64,000 nucleotides of DNA, from the NCBI RefSeq assembly GCF_001435295.1, contig NZ_CM003594.1, forward strand, positions 1,426,001 through 1,490,000. The letters are read 5' to 3'. The notes beneath the pieces are model-generated. The model saw nothing but the letters and a program-made list of their open reading frames with translations. It was not told where the DNA came from and did no database searches. Positions 37,522-50,118 of the stretch are shown here, piece by piece. Source of the stretch: Psychrobacter sp. P11F6. Its GTDB lineage: Bacteria > Pseudomonadota > Gammaproteobacteria > Pseudomonadales > Moraxellaceae. Each line of letters opens with the position of its first letter. Position 1 is the first letter of the stretch. The translations under genes were made by a program, and so were the position numbers.

Positions 37522-38523
37522 TCATTGTAAAGTAAATAAATTTAACTCAGGTGTAAGTTCCAGTGAACGCATGCGCGCTGCCTGATCGTAAACGTTAGCC
37601 GTCACAATCAGCTCGTCTGGCTCATACTGGGCAAGGAATGCCGCCAGTCTCGGTTTGACAGTTTCCACAGAACCGATGAATGACACTGACAATGCGCTAT
37701 CCACCATCATTTTTTCAGCAGGGCTCCAGATACTGTCCATATCGTGAGTAGGTTTCGGCATTTGACCTGTTTCACCACGGCGCAAGCGTACGAAACTTTG
37801 CTGCGCAGAGGTAAAATGATACTGTGCAGTAGCATCGTCATCGGCGAGTAATAAATTGGCTGCCAGCATGACATAAGGCTTATCTAAATAGGCTGATGGT
37901 TTGAACTGTTCACGATAAGCTGTAATCGCTTGCCCAAGCATTTGCGGTGCAAAGTGTGAGGCAAACACATAAGGAAGTCCCAAATGCGCCGCTAACGTAG
38001 CCCCAAAAAGAGAAGAGCCTAATATCCAGATAGGAACGTTTGACTTTGCCCCAGGAAATGCCTGTACTGGGCTATTATCTGTACCGTTCCCTAAAAAGTA
38101 CATCAATTCTTGGACGTCTTGCGGAAAGCGATCAGCATCTTGCATCTGACGGCGTAGTGCCTGAAAGGTTGCGCCATCAGTACCCGGCGCACGACCCAAC
38201 CCTAAATCTACGCGATCACCATATAATGCCTGCAAAGTGCCGAATTGCTCAGCGATGACGAGCGGTGCATGGTTCGGAAGCATCACACCACCCGCACCAA
38301 TACGTATATGCTTGGTTTGGCTACCGATATGCGCTAGTAGTACTGACGTCGCTGCACTAGCGATGCCCGGCATATTATGGTGCTCTGCCATCCAATAACG
38401 GTTTAAGCCGACTTTTTCTGCTTGCTGTGCTGTCTCAACTGTTTGGGCAATGCCTTCAGCGATGGTTTTACCTTCAGGCACGGGGGCTAGATCTAAAAAG
38501 GATAAGGGAATAGCGTTACTCAT
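37522..38523 (-). CDS. LLM class flavin-dependent oxidoreductase
   Basis: A luciferase-like monooxygenase-family protein of 333 residues, with the N-terminal LSFLDLAPV, AEKVGLNRYWMAEHHNMPGIASAAT and RIGAGGVMLPNHAPLVIAEQFGTL segments typical of the MsnO8/YhbW-like group. These use FMNH2 and oxygen or transfer hydride. The FMN and substrate region includes DLGLGRAPGTDG and VPIWILGSSLFGATLAA. AGGTGA lies a few bases before the start. Substrate unknown. The CysB-type regulator follows upstream on the same strand, about 350 bp away, which may hint at a sulfur link, but this is only context. Confidence 0.85.
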   Translation of the reverse strand: MSNAIPLSFLDLAPVPEGKTIAEGIAQTVETAQQAEKVGLNRYWMAEHHNMPGIASAATSVLLAHIGSQTKHIRIGAGGVMLPNHAPLVIAEQFGTLQALYGDRVDLGLGRAPGTDGATFQALRRQMQDADRFPQDVQELMYFLGNGTDNSPVQAFPGAKSNVPIWILGSSLFGATLAAHLGLPYVFASHFAPQMLGQAITAYREQFKPSAYLDKPYVMLAANLLLADDDATAQYHFTSAQQSFVRLRRGETGQMPKPTHDMDSIWSPAEKMMVDSALSVSFIGSVETVKPRLAAFLAQYEPDELIVTANVYDQAARMRSLELTPELNLFTLQ

Positions 38524-38869
38524 AAATCACCTGTTTTTATGATGCCGCCTTTCAACGACATGGTTATATTGGTATTTGATTCTAGTTATAAAAGAGACTA
38601 GCGACAGCAATGATAAACCAGCACCTCAAGAATCTAGGGCTAATTCAATATTGCTGTAACTAGTCGCTCAATAGTTCATATAATGGGGCGGTTCTATTGA
38701 ATATAAAGGTCAGAAGTTAAGACGATAACAAATCTTAATAATGGTGTAGAGTTATAATAATCACATGCGTGGCAGTCGATTTTGAGTAGAAATGAGAATA
38801 GAAAATGACATCATTATCTGTTGATAACGATGCCATTGACGTTTAGTGAAAATATGAATTAATGGTTCT
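38524..38869. other. Region between LLM gene and the cysB-like gene
   Basis: About 345 bp of AT-rich DNA; an open frame overlaps the end of the cysB-like gene but is a shadow. I see no hairpin with a T-tract. It probably carries the LLM promoter on the minus strand. Confidence 0.4.
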
Positions 38870-39799
38870 TTACTGGCTAAATTGTTTTTGACATAGTTCC
38901 ATAAATGCTCGACCATACTGACGAATTTCTGCATCATCACGTACCGCCATCCAACTGGTAAAGCGCCCAAAGTGATCTACAGGTATCGCCGTTAAATTTT
39001 GATAGTGACTCGGTTCAAACGCCATCTCTGCGATAATACCGATACCCAAGCCCAGACCTACGTAAGTACTGATTACATCAGCATCGAGTGCTGCTAGTAC
39101 GATATCTGGTTCCAATCCTGCTTCTTCAAAAGTTTTGTCAATCGCACCGCGCCCCGTAAAGCCACCGTGATAGGTCACAATCGGATAGCTGGCGAGGGTC
39201 GGCAAATCCACAGACTCGTGATTGGCCAGTTCGTGATCGCTTGGCACAATGACGCGATGCGTCCAGTCATAATAGCGATAGCAGCGTAAATAATTGTTAT
39301 GAAGTAAAGACTCGGTTGCAATGCCAATATCTGCCTGCCCGCGAATGACCATCTGCGCGATGGTCTCTGGATCCGCTTGTTGTAGTATTAGGTTGACTTT
39401 GGGGAAACGCTCTTTAAACTCTTTGACGACTTGCGGCAATACATATCGCGCTTGCGTGTGAGTGGTGGCAATCGTCAGCGTGCCAATATTCGGATTATTA
39501 AAATCGAGACTTAGGTTTTCAATCGTACGGATTTCGGCGAAGATAGATTCGATATGCGGCATTAGTGCTGTGCCCATGGTCGTAAGACCCGTTAGGCGTT
39601 TGCCTTGACGGACGAATACTTCCGTTTTGAGCTGATTTTCAAGTGCCGCAATATGTTTTGATAGGCTAGATTGGCTGGTGTGCAGTACGGTCGCCGCCTG
39701 ACTTAAGTTATAGCCATTAATCACCGTATGCCATACTGTCTCCAACTGCTTGAGCTGAATCTGTAAATGCCGCTGATTGACCACTACGTCGATTGCCAT
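38870..39799 (-). CDS. CysB-type LysR family transcriptional regulator
   Basis: A LysR-type regulator of 309 residues whose sequence is close to the CysB/Cbl group, which controls sulfur assimilation in response to N-acetylserine. The DNA-binding helix-turn-helix lies at about residues 30-60 (GYNLSQAATVLHTSQSSLSKHIAALE). The effector domain contains LTIATTHTQARYVLPQVVKEF, close to the CysB signature with TTHTQARY. AGGA lies seven bases before the ATG. Cognate cys genes are not next to it in this window. It could be cysB or cbl, so no symbol is given. Confidence 0.9.
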   Translation of the reverse strand: MAIDVVVNQRHLQIQLKQLETVWHTVINGYNLSQAATVLHTSQSSLSKHIAALENQLKTEVFVRQGKRLTGLTTMGTALMPHIESIFAEIRTIENLSLDFNNPNIGTLTIATTHTQARYVLPQVVKEFKERFPKVNLILQQADPETIAQMVIRGQADIGIATESLLHNNYLRCYRYYDWTHRVIVPSDHELANHESVDLPTLASYPIVTYHGGFTGRGAIDKTFEEAGLEPDIVLAALDADVISTYVGLGLGIGIIAEMAFEPSHYQNLTAIPVDHFGRFTSWMAVRDDAEIRQYGRAFMELCQKQFSQ

Positions 39800-39981
39800 A
39801 ACTAAATCCTATTGTATAAATATACAAACCCTGTCTGTATACAAAAGTGAAAATGTACAAATATGCAGTAAGCAGGTAGTGTAAAACAAAGTGTTTATTC
39901 TTGTATATACTTAATAGTTATCTATTTATACGTATTTGGAATATGTGATTAAAAGTATACATTGAAATTGTTTTTGAGTAC

Positions 39982-40566
39982 TCAGAAGTACTGATAGAAT
40001 CTTTCATCTGCTAGACTCAGCAACTCTTCATCTTCTAATGTGTCTCCATAAGCATATATAGTGTCAAAATTACTTAGATTATATTTTTGTTCAACCAACT
40101 GCTTTTTCGTTATTCCGCTACAGTCATCATTGAGATAGTTACCCGTCAATATACCATCAACGACATCTACCTTAGTACATATCAAGTCTAGTCCATATTT
40201 TATACACCATGGATTGAGATATAAATCCAAAGATGCAGAGACGATAACGACGATGTCTCCTCTTTGTTGATGCCATTTTATTTTTTCGAAAGCATTAGCT
40301 CTTATATAATTAGGTATCATCAGCTCAGAAAATGCTTCACCTTTTATTCTAAGCTGTCCCTCATTTGTCCCTTTAAAAGCGAAGTTATAAACTTTTTTTC
40401 GAATCTCGCTACCGTGTAATCTACCTAGCTTATATTTAACGATAGTTGGTAATAAAATGATTTTACCTACATTAATTTTTCTTTTATTTGCTGCGAATAA
40501 TATAAATTTGGTAAAGGTGTCTGTGTTCGTTATGGTACCGTCAAAGTCAAATAAGGCTATATTCAT
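39982..40566 (-). CDS. HAD-IB family phosphatase-like protein
   Basis: A 194-residue HAD superfamily protein of the subclass IB type (phosphoserine phosphatase-like). Motif I is FDFDGT (D7 nucleophile, D9 acid), motif II is around VIVSAS (about residues 105-110), and motif IV is YAYGDTLEDEELL near the C terminus, so all catalytic residues are present. The protein is basic and the gene is more AT-rich, with many AAA, ATA and AGA codons, unlike its neighbours, suggesting recent acquisition. It lies between katG and the cysB-like gene with no obvious partner. Substrate unknown. Confidence 0.85.
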   Translation of the reverse strand: MNIALFDFDGTITNTDTFTKFILFAANKRKINVGKIILLPTIVKYKLGRLHGSEIRKKVYNFAFKGTNEGQLRIKGEAFSELMIPNYIRANAFEKIKWHQQRGDIVVIVSASLDLYLNPWCIKYGLDLICTKVDVVDGILTGNYLNDDCSGITKKQLVEQKYNLSNFDTIYAYGDTLEDEELLSLADERFYQYF

Positions 40567-40635
40567 AATTTAATTCTCTAATAAATAGGGCGTATTCATT
40601 ATAATATTTACTTTGAATTAGATGTGATACAAACA

Positions 40636-40665
40636 TAAAAAAACAGCCATCTTTCGATGACTGTC
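40636..40665 (-). terminator. Intrinsic terminator after katG
   Basis: On the minus strand, a stem ACAGTCATC / GATGGCTGT (one G-U pair) around a GAAA tetraloop, then at least six T residues. It lies about 40 bp past the katG stop. Confidence 0.92.
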
Positions 40666-40706
40666 TTAGCTTACAACTTCAATAATGATACGATTTGCGG
40701 CTGCCT

Positions 40707-43623
<2,917 letters not shown>

Positions 43624-45525
43624 ATGTCTGCTGTCAAATCTGTGCCACCCAATCAATCAGCTGTCAAAAAATCATGGGGAGAGGCTGCAAAGGCTTATTT
43701 AGACTCTCGTGTCATTATCATGTTGTTTTTGGGCTTTTCAGCGGGTATTCCTATACTGCTTATTTTTTCAAGTTTATCACTTTGGCTTAGAGAGGCAGGC
43801 ATTGATCGTAGTGTTGTGACCATGTTTAGTTGGGCGGCACTGGGTTATTCGTTTAAATTTATTTGGGCGCCATTAATAGATGCGCTTCCTGTGCCATTTT
43901 TGACCAAATGGTTGGGTCGTCGTCGCAGTTGGATGGTGGTATCACAGCTGCTTATCATATTGGCTATCTTTTTGATGGCAAATGTTAATCCAGTTAGTGA
44001 AGACGTTTTAGTCTACATGGCAGGGGCTGCGGTTTTGCTTGGCTTTTCTTCTGCCACCCAAGATATCGTGATTGATGCTTACCGCATCGAGCTTGCGCCG
44101 CCATCGATGCAATCCATTCTATCCTCTATTTATGTGTCGGGTTATCGTATCGGCATGATCGTTGCGGGGGCAGGCGCGTTATATTTGGCAGATTTTTTTG
44201 GCTCGAATGAGACTTTTTATAGTTATGAGGCATGGCGAAATACTTACTACATTATGGCAGGTGTCATGACCTTAGGAGTATTAACCACGTTTGCCAGCTA
44301 TGAGCCAACGGCTGAAACGTTGCAAAGTAAAAAGCAAAAGGGCAATTTAAAAGTATTTCTTATTTATTCTGCTTTACTACTTATCCCAGGTCTGATTTTT
44401 GGCATTATTTATCTGATCAATATTTTGATTAATACAGTGTTCGATAGCACATTGGCGATGATACCGTTAATGGTCATGCCAGCGATTAAGTTTTACTTTT
44501 TGGCACTGGTCGCTTGCGCACCGTTGCTGCTGTTGTATTTCATCATCAATCAACCAAAAATTATTAATAAAGCCCCATTGGTTGCCGAAACTCGCGAAGG
44601 TTATGTGAGATTGGTGGCATTGTTTGTGTTTTCAGTGATCGCATTTATCGCTGCTTATATATTAATGGGACAAGTATTGCCAGAGTTCGAAGGGGCATTT
44701 CCTAGCTTCTTTGTTGAAACATTGCATCTGCTGATAAGCTTGGGTGTAGCGATAGTAGCAGGTTATGCATTGGTACAAGTAGGGTTGGTGAAAAAAGAAG
44801 TAGCCATGGCAACTTGGGTCGAGCCGATTTTAGACTTTTTTAGACGCTATGGCAAAAAGGCGTTATTACTATTGGCGCTCATTGGGCTATATCGAATTTC
44901 AGACATCGTGGCGGGCGTTATTTCCAACGTTTTTTATCAAGACATGGGCTTTAGTAAAACAGATATTGCCAATGCAGTGAAACTCGTCGGCGTGATTATG
45001 GCGATTGCAGGTGGGTTCTTAGGTGGGCTATTGGCACAGCGTTTCCGTATGATGCATGCCATGATGATTGGGGCAATTCTTGCGTGTGCGACCAATTTAT
45101 TGTTTGTACTACTAACTTACAACCCAGGCAGTTTGCCGTTTATGTATGTTGCGGTCATATTTGATAACTTGGCAGCAGGGCTGGCGAGTGCCGTGTTTAT
45201 TGCTTTCTTATCTGCTCTAACGTCTATTCGTTTTACAGCAGTGCAGTATGCGATTTTCTCTTCATTAATGACGCTCATTCCCAAGGTGATGGGTGGTTAT
45301 TCAGGTACTATCGTCGATAATATGGGCTATCCATTTTTCTTTATCTTTACTTTCGCTATTGGGATTCCGATTTTGGCATTGATTTACTTTGTTGATAAAC
45401 ATATCGTCATTGGTGATAACGATGATATTTATAGCGATGACAATAATGATGGAAGCAGTGATAAGTTGGCCAAGGCGAATCCAAACCTGACCGACACCAA
45501 AGAACCACCACGCGCGTCAGAGTAG
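43624..45525 (+). CDS. AmpG-family muropeptide MFS transporter
   Basis: A large MFS protein of 633 residues with about 14 membrane segments, of the AmpG family that imports anhydro-muropeptides for cell-wall recycling and, in some bacteria, for AmpC induction. The AmpG-like N terminus is visible: FSAGIPILLIFSSLSLWLREAGI then FSWAALGYSFKFIWAPLIDALP and TKWLGRRRSWMVVSQ. The C-terminal tail is acidic (DDIYSDDNNDGSSD) and cytoplasmic. It lies about 50 bp before prmC on the same strand. An Asp/Asn-rich tail of this kind also appears in other proteins of this genome. Confidence 0.9.
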   Translation: MSAVKSVPPNQSAVKKSWGEAAKAYLDSRVIIMLFLGFSAGIPILLIFSSLSLWLREAGIDRSVVTMFSWAALGYSFKFIWAPLIDALPVPFLTKWLGRRRSWMVVSQLLIILAIFLMANVNPVSEDVLVYMAGAAVLLGFSSATQDIVIDAYRIELAPPSMQSILSSIYVSGYRIGMIVAGAGALYLADFFGSNETFYSYEAWRNTYYIMAGVMTLGVLTTFASYEPTAETLQSKKQKGNLKVFLIYSALLLIPGLIFGIIYLINILINTVFDSTLAMIPLMVMPAIKFYFLALVACAPLLLLYFIINQPKIINKAPLVAETREGYVRLVALFVFSVIAFIAAYILMGQVLPEFEGAFPSFFVETLHLLISLGVAIVAGYALVQVGLVKKEVAMATWVEPILDFFRRYGKKALLLLALIGLYRISDIVAGVISNVFYQDMGFSKTDIANAVKLVGVIMAIAGGFLGGLLAQRFRMMHAMMIGAILACATNLLFVLLTYNPGSLPFMYVAVIFDNLAAGLASAVFIAFLSALTSIRFTAVQYAIFSSLMTLIPKVMGGYSGTIVDNMGYPFFFIFTFAIGIPILALIYFVDKHIVIGDNDDIYSDDNNDGSSDKLAKANPNLTDTKEPPRASE

Positions 45526-45577
45526 GCTAAGCAGTGTTCTTATTCTCATTAATGCATAATATTTTTAAGAGTTACTT

Positions 45578-46489
45578 ATGACAGCATCGACCATTCGTCA
45601 AATCAAGCAGCACATTCAGCAATTGACGAATGAGGCTGAGAACAGCAAGCTACCGCCATTTTGGCTCACCGATTGGCTATTATATGTCATCGATAAGCCT
45701 GCGATATTTTTAATGATGGATGAAGGTTACCAGCTAACAGACAGCGAGCTTTCGGAGTTCAATGCAGGTGTAACGAAGATGCAGCAAGGAATACCACTTG
45801 CGTATTTGACTGGTCAGCAAGAGTTCTGGTCACTGACGTTTACTGTTAATGAGCACACTTTAATTCCGCGACCTGATACTGAGATACTGATTGAGCAAGT
45901 ATTAACTAGGATAAAATCTCAGCCAAACAGTGTCAGCAGCCCAAAACGGTTACTGGATTTAGGGACAGGTTCAGGCTGTATTGCGATTAGTCTCGCTCAC
46001 GAGTTAAATACGCAGCATTCAGACAGTAAGGCCGAAAGCTGGCAAGTCGTTGCGGTGGATATGTCGCCAGAAGCGCTCAAGGTTGCTCAGCACAATGCAG
46101 CTATCAATGATGTTGCTGATATTGAGTTTATACAAAGCAGTTGGTATGACAAGCTGCCCATTCATGGCGAGCTATTATTTGATGTGATTGTGTCCAATCC
46201 TCCTTATATCGATGAGGAAGATGAGCATTTGGCACGCCTTGTAGCCGAGCCTATTAGTGCCTTAAGTGCCCCCAATCATGGGCTTGCCGATATAGAGCAT
46301 ATCGTAGGACAGGCACCGAAATACTTGCGTGTCGGTGGGCTACTGGCTATCGAACATGGTTTTGACCAAGGTGATGCCGTTCGCAAGTTGTTTGTAGACA
46401 GTGACTTTGAATCTGTGCGTACAGTACAAGATTATGGTGGTAATGATCGTGTTACGCTGGGTCAAATTAAGTCATTAGATTTTTGTTAG
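45578..46489 (+). CDS. prmC: Peptide chain release factor N5-glutamine methyltransferase PrmC
   Basis: PrmC (HemK) methylates the GGQ glutamine of release factors RF1 and RF2. The 303-residue protein has an N-terminal helical domain and an SAM-binding Rossmann domain with LLDLGTGSGCIAISLA. The catalytic NPPY motif lies at residues 207-210 (SNPPYIDEEDEHL). Conserved PLAYLTGQQEFWSL and LIPRPDTEILIEQVL are also present. An AAGAG lies shortly upstream. The gene directly precedes a moeB-like gene with a very short spacer. Confidence 0.96.
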   Translation: MTASTIRQIKQHIQQLTNEAENSKLPPFWLTDWLLYVIDKPAIFLMMDEGYQLTDSELSEFNAGVTKMQQGIPLAYLTGQQEFWSLTFTVNEHTLIPRPDTEILIEQVLTRIKSQPNSVSSPKRLLDLGTGSGCIAISLAHELNTQHSDSKAESWQVVAVDMSPEALKVAQHNAAINDVADIEFIQSSWYDKLPIHGELLFDVIVSNPPYIDEEDEHLARLVAEPISALSAPNHGLADIEHIVGQAPKYLRVGGLLAIEHGFDQGDAVRKLFVDSDFESVRTVQDYGGNDRVTLGQIKSLDFC

Positions 46490-46524
46490 TAGACTTCTTT
46501 AATAATAGGTTATTGGTAATAAAT

Positions 46525-47319
46525 ATGGCGCACACATCAGATAAAGGGCAGTTGTTGGATGAAGAGCTGCTGCGTTATGCGAGGCAGATATTATTAGATG
46601 GTTGGGATATTGACGCTCAACTACGCTTAAAATCAGCTCGTGTGGTCATGATAGGGGCAGGCGGGCTTGGTTGTCCTGCTTCTGAGACGCTGGTGCGTGC
46701 AGGACTTGGGCAAATTCATCTGATAGATGATGACATCATTGAAGCCAGCAACTTGCAGCGACAAACGCTGTTTTTACCTGAAGATATCGGTAAAACTAAG
46801 GCGCTAACAGCGGCGCACATGTTAGAGCGTATTAATCCTTTAATTACCGCTCGCGGTACAGTTGCAAGACTAAGCGAAGACAATGCTTATGAATTGCTCG
46901 ATATGGCGACAGGCAAGCCTGATTTGCTTTTAGATTGCACCGACAATTTTGCTACGCGTGATGTCATCAATCGTATTAGCGTGCGCTATAAAATCCCGCT
47001 ATTATCTGCCTCAGCGATTGGGATACAAGGTCAGTTGGCGCTGTTTGAGCCGCAACTAAACACTGGTTGTTATCATTGCGTGTTTGGTTCGGTAGTACTT
47101 GATGCCGCGGCTGATGAGCGTACGTGTGCCAACTCAGGTGTGCTAGCGAGTACCACTGCTATCATGGGTAATTTGCAAGCGAATGCTGCCCTGCAGTATT
47201 TGGGATTAACCAAAAATCCACTGACAAATAAGCTATTAATATGGGATGGTAGCCATATGCAGCAGCGGCTAATGGGCTATCGCCAAGATGCGCAGTGTCC
47301 TGTCTGTAGCAGTCATTAG
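46525..47319 (+). CDS. MoeB/ThiF-family sulfur carrier adenylyltransferase
   Basis: A 264-residue E1-like enzyme that adenylates the C terminus of a sulfur-carrier protein such as MoaD or ThiS. Its features are the nucleotide-binding MIGAGGLGCPASETLVRAG, RQTLFLPEDIGKTKA and CYHCVF / CPVCSSH zinc pairs (two CxxC-like pairs), and CTDNFATRDVINR. The start ATG at 46525 (MAHTSDKG) is chosen over a longer frame from 46483 that overlaps prmC. The family MoeB, ThiF and HesA are hard to separate by eye, so I give no symbol; MoeB fits best. A moaD or thiS partner is not in the window. Confidence 0.9.
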   Translation: MAHTSDKGQLLDEELLRYARQILLDGWDIDAQLRLKSARVVMIGAGGLGCPASETLVRAGLGQIHLIDDDIIEASNLQRQTLFLPEDIGKTKALTAAHMLERINPLITARGTVARLSEDNAYELLDMATGKPDLLLDCTDNFATRDVINRISVRYKIPLLSASAIGIQGQLALFEPQLNTGCYHCVFGSVVLDAAADERTCANSGVLASTTAIMGNLQANAALQYLGLTKNPLTNKLLIWDGSHMQQRLMGYRQDAQCPVCSSH

Positions 47320-47405
47320 TGATTGTTCATTAGTAGCTGTGTAGCTTGTCATTATTTATAATCGCTTATTCTCAAAAACCTTCCTTATGACCATAGTTGT
47401 TTTTT

Positions 47406-48758
47406 ATGAAAATTCATCGCCCGCATTTATTAAAGCATACCTTCAATGTCATGAACCGTGTTCGCCAAACAGCCAGCGTGGCAGGTTTATCTGCGCTGAG
47501 AGTGGCAAAAGGTGAAAAGCCTGATGCCACATTATTAAAAGAAACGTTTGAGCAGTTGGGCACGACTTATATCAAGATTGGTCAGTTTATCGCCAGTACG
47601 CCGTCACTGTTTCCACGCGAATATGTGAAAGCTTTTCAGAGCTGTTTGGATCAAACCACGCCATTGTCCTATGCTTATATCGAGCAGGTATTGAAAGAAG
47701 AGTTGGCCGTTGATGGCATGACGCTCGCTGATAAGTTCGCCCATATCGACTCAAAGCCACTAGCATCAGCCTCTATTGCGCAAGTGCATGCGGCACAGTT
47801 GCATAATGGCGATGAAGTCGTATTAAAGGTACAAAAGCCTGACGTCGAGACCATTATGCAAACGGATTTGGGCGTATTGCATGGGGTGACTAAGTTACTT
47901 GAGATTCTGATGCCGTCGATGAAGTTTGCCAGTATTGCACCGATTATCGATGAGATTCGCCTGCGCATGCTTGCCGAGACTGACTTTATCGCTGAGGCAC
48001 AAAACATCCGCGATTTTCAGCAGTTCTTAGCCATATCAGGTAATACGCGCGTGGTAGCACCCAAAGTATATGAAGAGCTGACGACCAAGCGTGTACTAAC
48101 CATGAGCCGCTTGTACGGCGTATCTATGGTCGATGAGTCGCTCATGCGTCAGTATTGTGCTGATCCTGCGCAAGTCATGGCGGATACCTTGAATACGTGG
48201 TTTGCCAGTCTCATGCTGTGCAACAGTTTCCATGCTGACCTGCATGCGGGCAATTTGATGCTATTAACCGATGGTCGTATTGGCTTCTTAGATTTTGGTA
48301 TTGTCGGTAAGCTAAAAGCTGAGAGTTGGCGTGCGTGCATGGGTATGATGCAAGCCATGCAGGACAGTGACTATCAAGCGATGGCGCGCCATATGATTGA
48401 TATGGAAATGACCCATGGTGGCAATAAAGTCGATGTAGTGGCATTGGGTAATGATTTGCAGCGTATGATGAAGACTATTATGGCGGAGGACAAATCCTTT
48501 ACCAGTGGTGTGCCTTTTAATAGCAAAGAGCAAGCCGATGAGCTAAATAAAATGATGCTTGAGATTGTAGAAGTCGGTAAGCGCCATGGCATACATTTCC
48601 CACGTGACTTTGCTTTATTGACCAAGCAGATGCTCTATTTTGATCGCTTTATGCGTACGCTGGCACCTGATATGGATATGTTTAGTGATCAACGCGTACA
48701 AATGCTAGGGCACACAGAAACAGATGTGACCATGTCACCAACAGTAAACGTATCGTAG
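47406..48758 (+). CDS. ABC1/UbiB family protein kinase-like protein
   Basis: A 450-residue member of the atypical kinase (ABC1/UbiB/AarF) family. Related proteins are needed for ubiquinone synthesis or lipid homeostasis. Seen are the family motifs FEQLGTTYIKIGQFIASTPSLFP, KPLASASIAQVHAA, VLKVQKPDVE, and the FHADLHAGNLMLLTDGRIGFLDFG segment with the DFG-like residues. It lacks the C-terminal membrane helices of true UbiB, so it may be a paralogue; the ATG at 47406 is used because a TTG at 47397 is a weaker choice. It stands alone downstream of the moeB-like gene. Confidence 0.85.
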   Translation: MKIHRPHLLKHTFNVMNRVRQTASVAGLSALRVAKGEKPDATLLKETFEQLGTTYIKIGQFIASTPSLFPREYVKAFQSCLDQTTPLSYAYIEQVLKEELAVDGMTLADKFAHIDSKPLASASIAQVHAAQLHNGDEVVLKVQKPDVETIMQTDLGVLHGVTKLLEILMPSMKFASIAPIIDEIRLRMLAETDFIAEAQNIRDFQQFLAISGNTRVVAPKVYEELTTKRVLTMSRLYGVSMVDESLMRQYCADPAQVMADTLNTWFASLMLCNSFHADLHAGNLMLLTDGRIGFLDFGIVGKLKAESWRACMGMMQAMQDSDYQAMARHMIDMEMTHGGNKVDVVALGNDLQRMMKTIMAEDKSFTSGVPFNSKEQADELNKMMLEIVEVGKRHGIHFPRDFALLTKQMLYFDRFMRTLAPDMDMFSDQRVQMLGHTETDVTMSPTVNVS

Positions 48759-48852
48759 TTTTCGCTTGTATGTTTGATTATTAATCTGCCGCTGCTCTTG
48801 AATGCTCTAACACAAAGGATTGTGTGCTAATTGCCGCAAAAATGGCTCTGTC

Positions 48853-50109
48853 ATGATGACTGCTCTCAAAAGCCGTGCTTTTCCTCATATTACCAATGAA
48901 GCTGCCATTGCCTGTATCGGTATGTACTGCATGGCAGTCGTCATGGGCTATGGACGCTTCCTCTTTACTGCCACCTTGCCCGATATTATGGTGCAACTGT
49001 CGATTTCAACGACGATTGCAGGCTGGCTTGCCTCTATCAATTACATCGGTTATTTTATCGGTGCCCTCATCGCCATGTTTGTGCCTCAGCGTTCGACGTG
49101 GCAAGCGCTGACACTGTGGGCAATGATAAGTGTCGTCACAACGATGCTACTTGTCGTACCTGATATGTCATTAACTCTATGGTATCTCATTCGTCTAATC
49201 GCAGGTATTGCAAGCGGGGTAGCGATGATTTTAAGCTCATCGTTTGTCATTCAAAGCTTAAGTCCTGAACGCCGCTCTGTACTGTCGGCAGTACACTACG
49301 CAGGTATTGGTGTAGGCATCAGTGCCTCTGCTATACTGACGTGGTGGTTGTTAATATTGGGCTATCATTTTAATGTCATTTGGTTGGTAGCAGGCTTTAC
49401 AAGTTTACCTCTGTTATGGCTACTCTATGCGGTAAAACCAAGACAAGCACAGGGTTCCGACTCGCTGCAGACTGATCCTACACAGCACGTGTCAGTGCAT
49501 CAAACCTATTTGAGCTTTAAGCGCGCTTTGTATGAGGCCATTGCTGGTCATCGTAAGGCTATTGCTTTGCTGTCAGCGAGCTATGTACTGGCAGGCTTTG
49601 GTTATATTACCTCTGCAACATTTTTGCCAGTCATGGCAGCACAGCGCCTCACGACGCAGACGTATGCTGGATTGCTCATTTGGCTAGTCGTTGGTGTATT
49701 TGCGATGTTATCAAATCCACTGTGGGGCGCACTTGCCAAGCGAATTGGTGAAATTAAAACGTTAATAGGCTTAACGATATTACAAGCATTTGGGATGTGC
49801 CTGCCCATATGGTTCGATGGCGCTATTGGTTTGTACGGCAATGCTGCTATTTTAGGTTTGACCTTTGTGGGTATGGTATCGATGACGCTCACTTTGATTA
49901 AAAACATCAATCCTGCTTACTCAAATTTGCTGATAGGATTGGCAACTTTGGCTTATGCATTGGGTCAATTCTTGGGGCCATTGGTGACGGTAGCATTGGC
50001 AGGGCAGGACGACAATTTCAATGCAGGGCTACTCGTTGCCGCCGCTGGATTGATGGTTGGATTGGTGCTGTTGCTATTGTTTCGTCGACAGCCACCGACT
50101 ACCATTTAA
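48853..50109 (+). CDS. YbfB/YjiJ-type MFS transporter
   Basis: An inner membrane transporter of about 418 residues with 12 hydrophobic segments, of the major facilitator superfamily (YbfB/YjiJ group). The early GYGRFLFTATLPDIMVQL and the ASINYIGYFIGALIAMFVPQ motifs fit this group; substrates are mostly unknown. The ORF is open from a TTG at 48820, but ATG 48853 (followed by another at 48856) is more likely; no clear binding site. It is convergent with the Lrp gene, 9 bp apart. Confidence 0.85.
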   Translation: MMTALKSRAFPHITNEAAIACIGMYCMAVVMGYGRFLFTATLPDIMVQLSISTTIAGWLASINYIGYFIGALIAMFVPQRSTWQALTLWAMISVVTTMLLVVPDMSLTLWYLIRLIAGIASGVAMILSSSFVIQSLSPERRSVLSAVHYAGIGVGISASAILTWWLLILGYHFNVIWLVAGFTSLPLLWLLYAVKPRQAQGSDSLQTDPTQHVSVHQTYLSFKRALYEAIAGHRKAIALLSASYVLAGFGYITSATFLPVMAAQRLTTQTYAGLLIWLVVGVFAMLSNPLWGALAKRIGEIKTLIGLTILQAFGMCLPIWFDGAIGLYGNAAILGLTFVGMVSMTLTLIKNINPAYSNLLIGLATLAYALGQFLGPLVTVALAGQDDNFNAGLLVAAAGLMVGLVLLLLFRRQPPTTI

Positions 50110-50118
50110 ACGACACTA

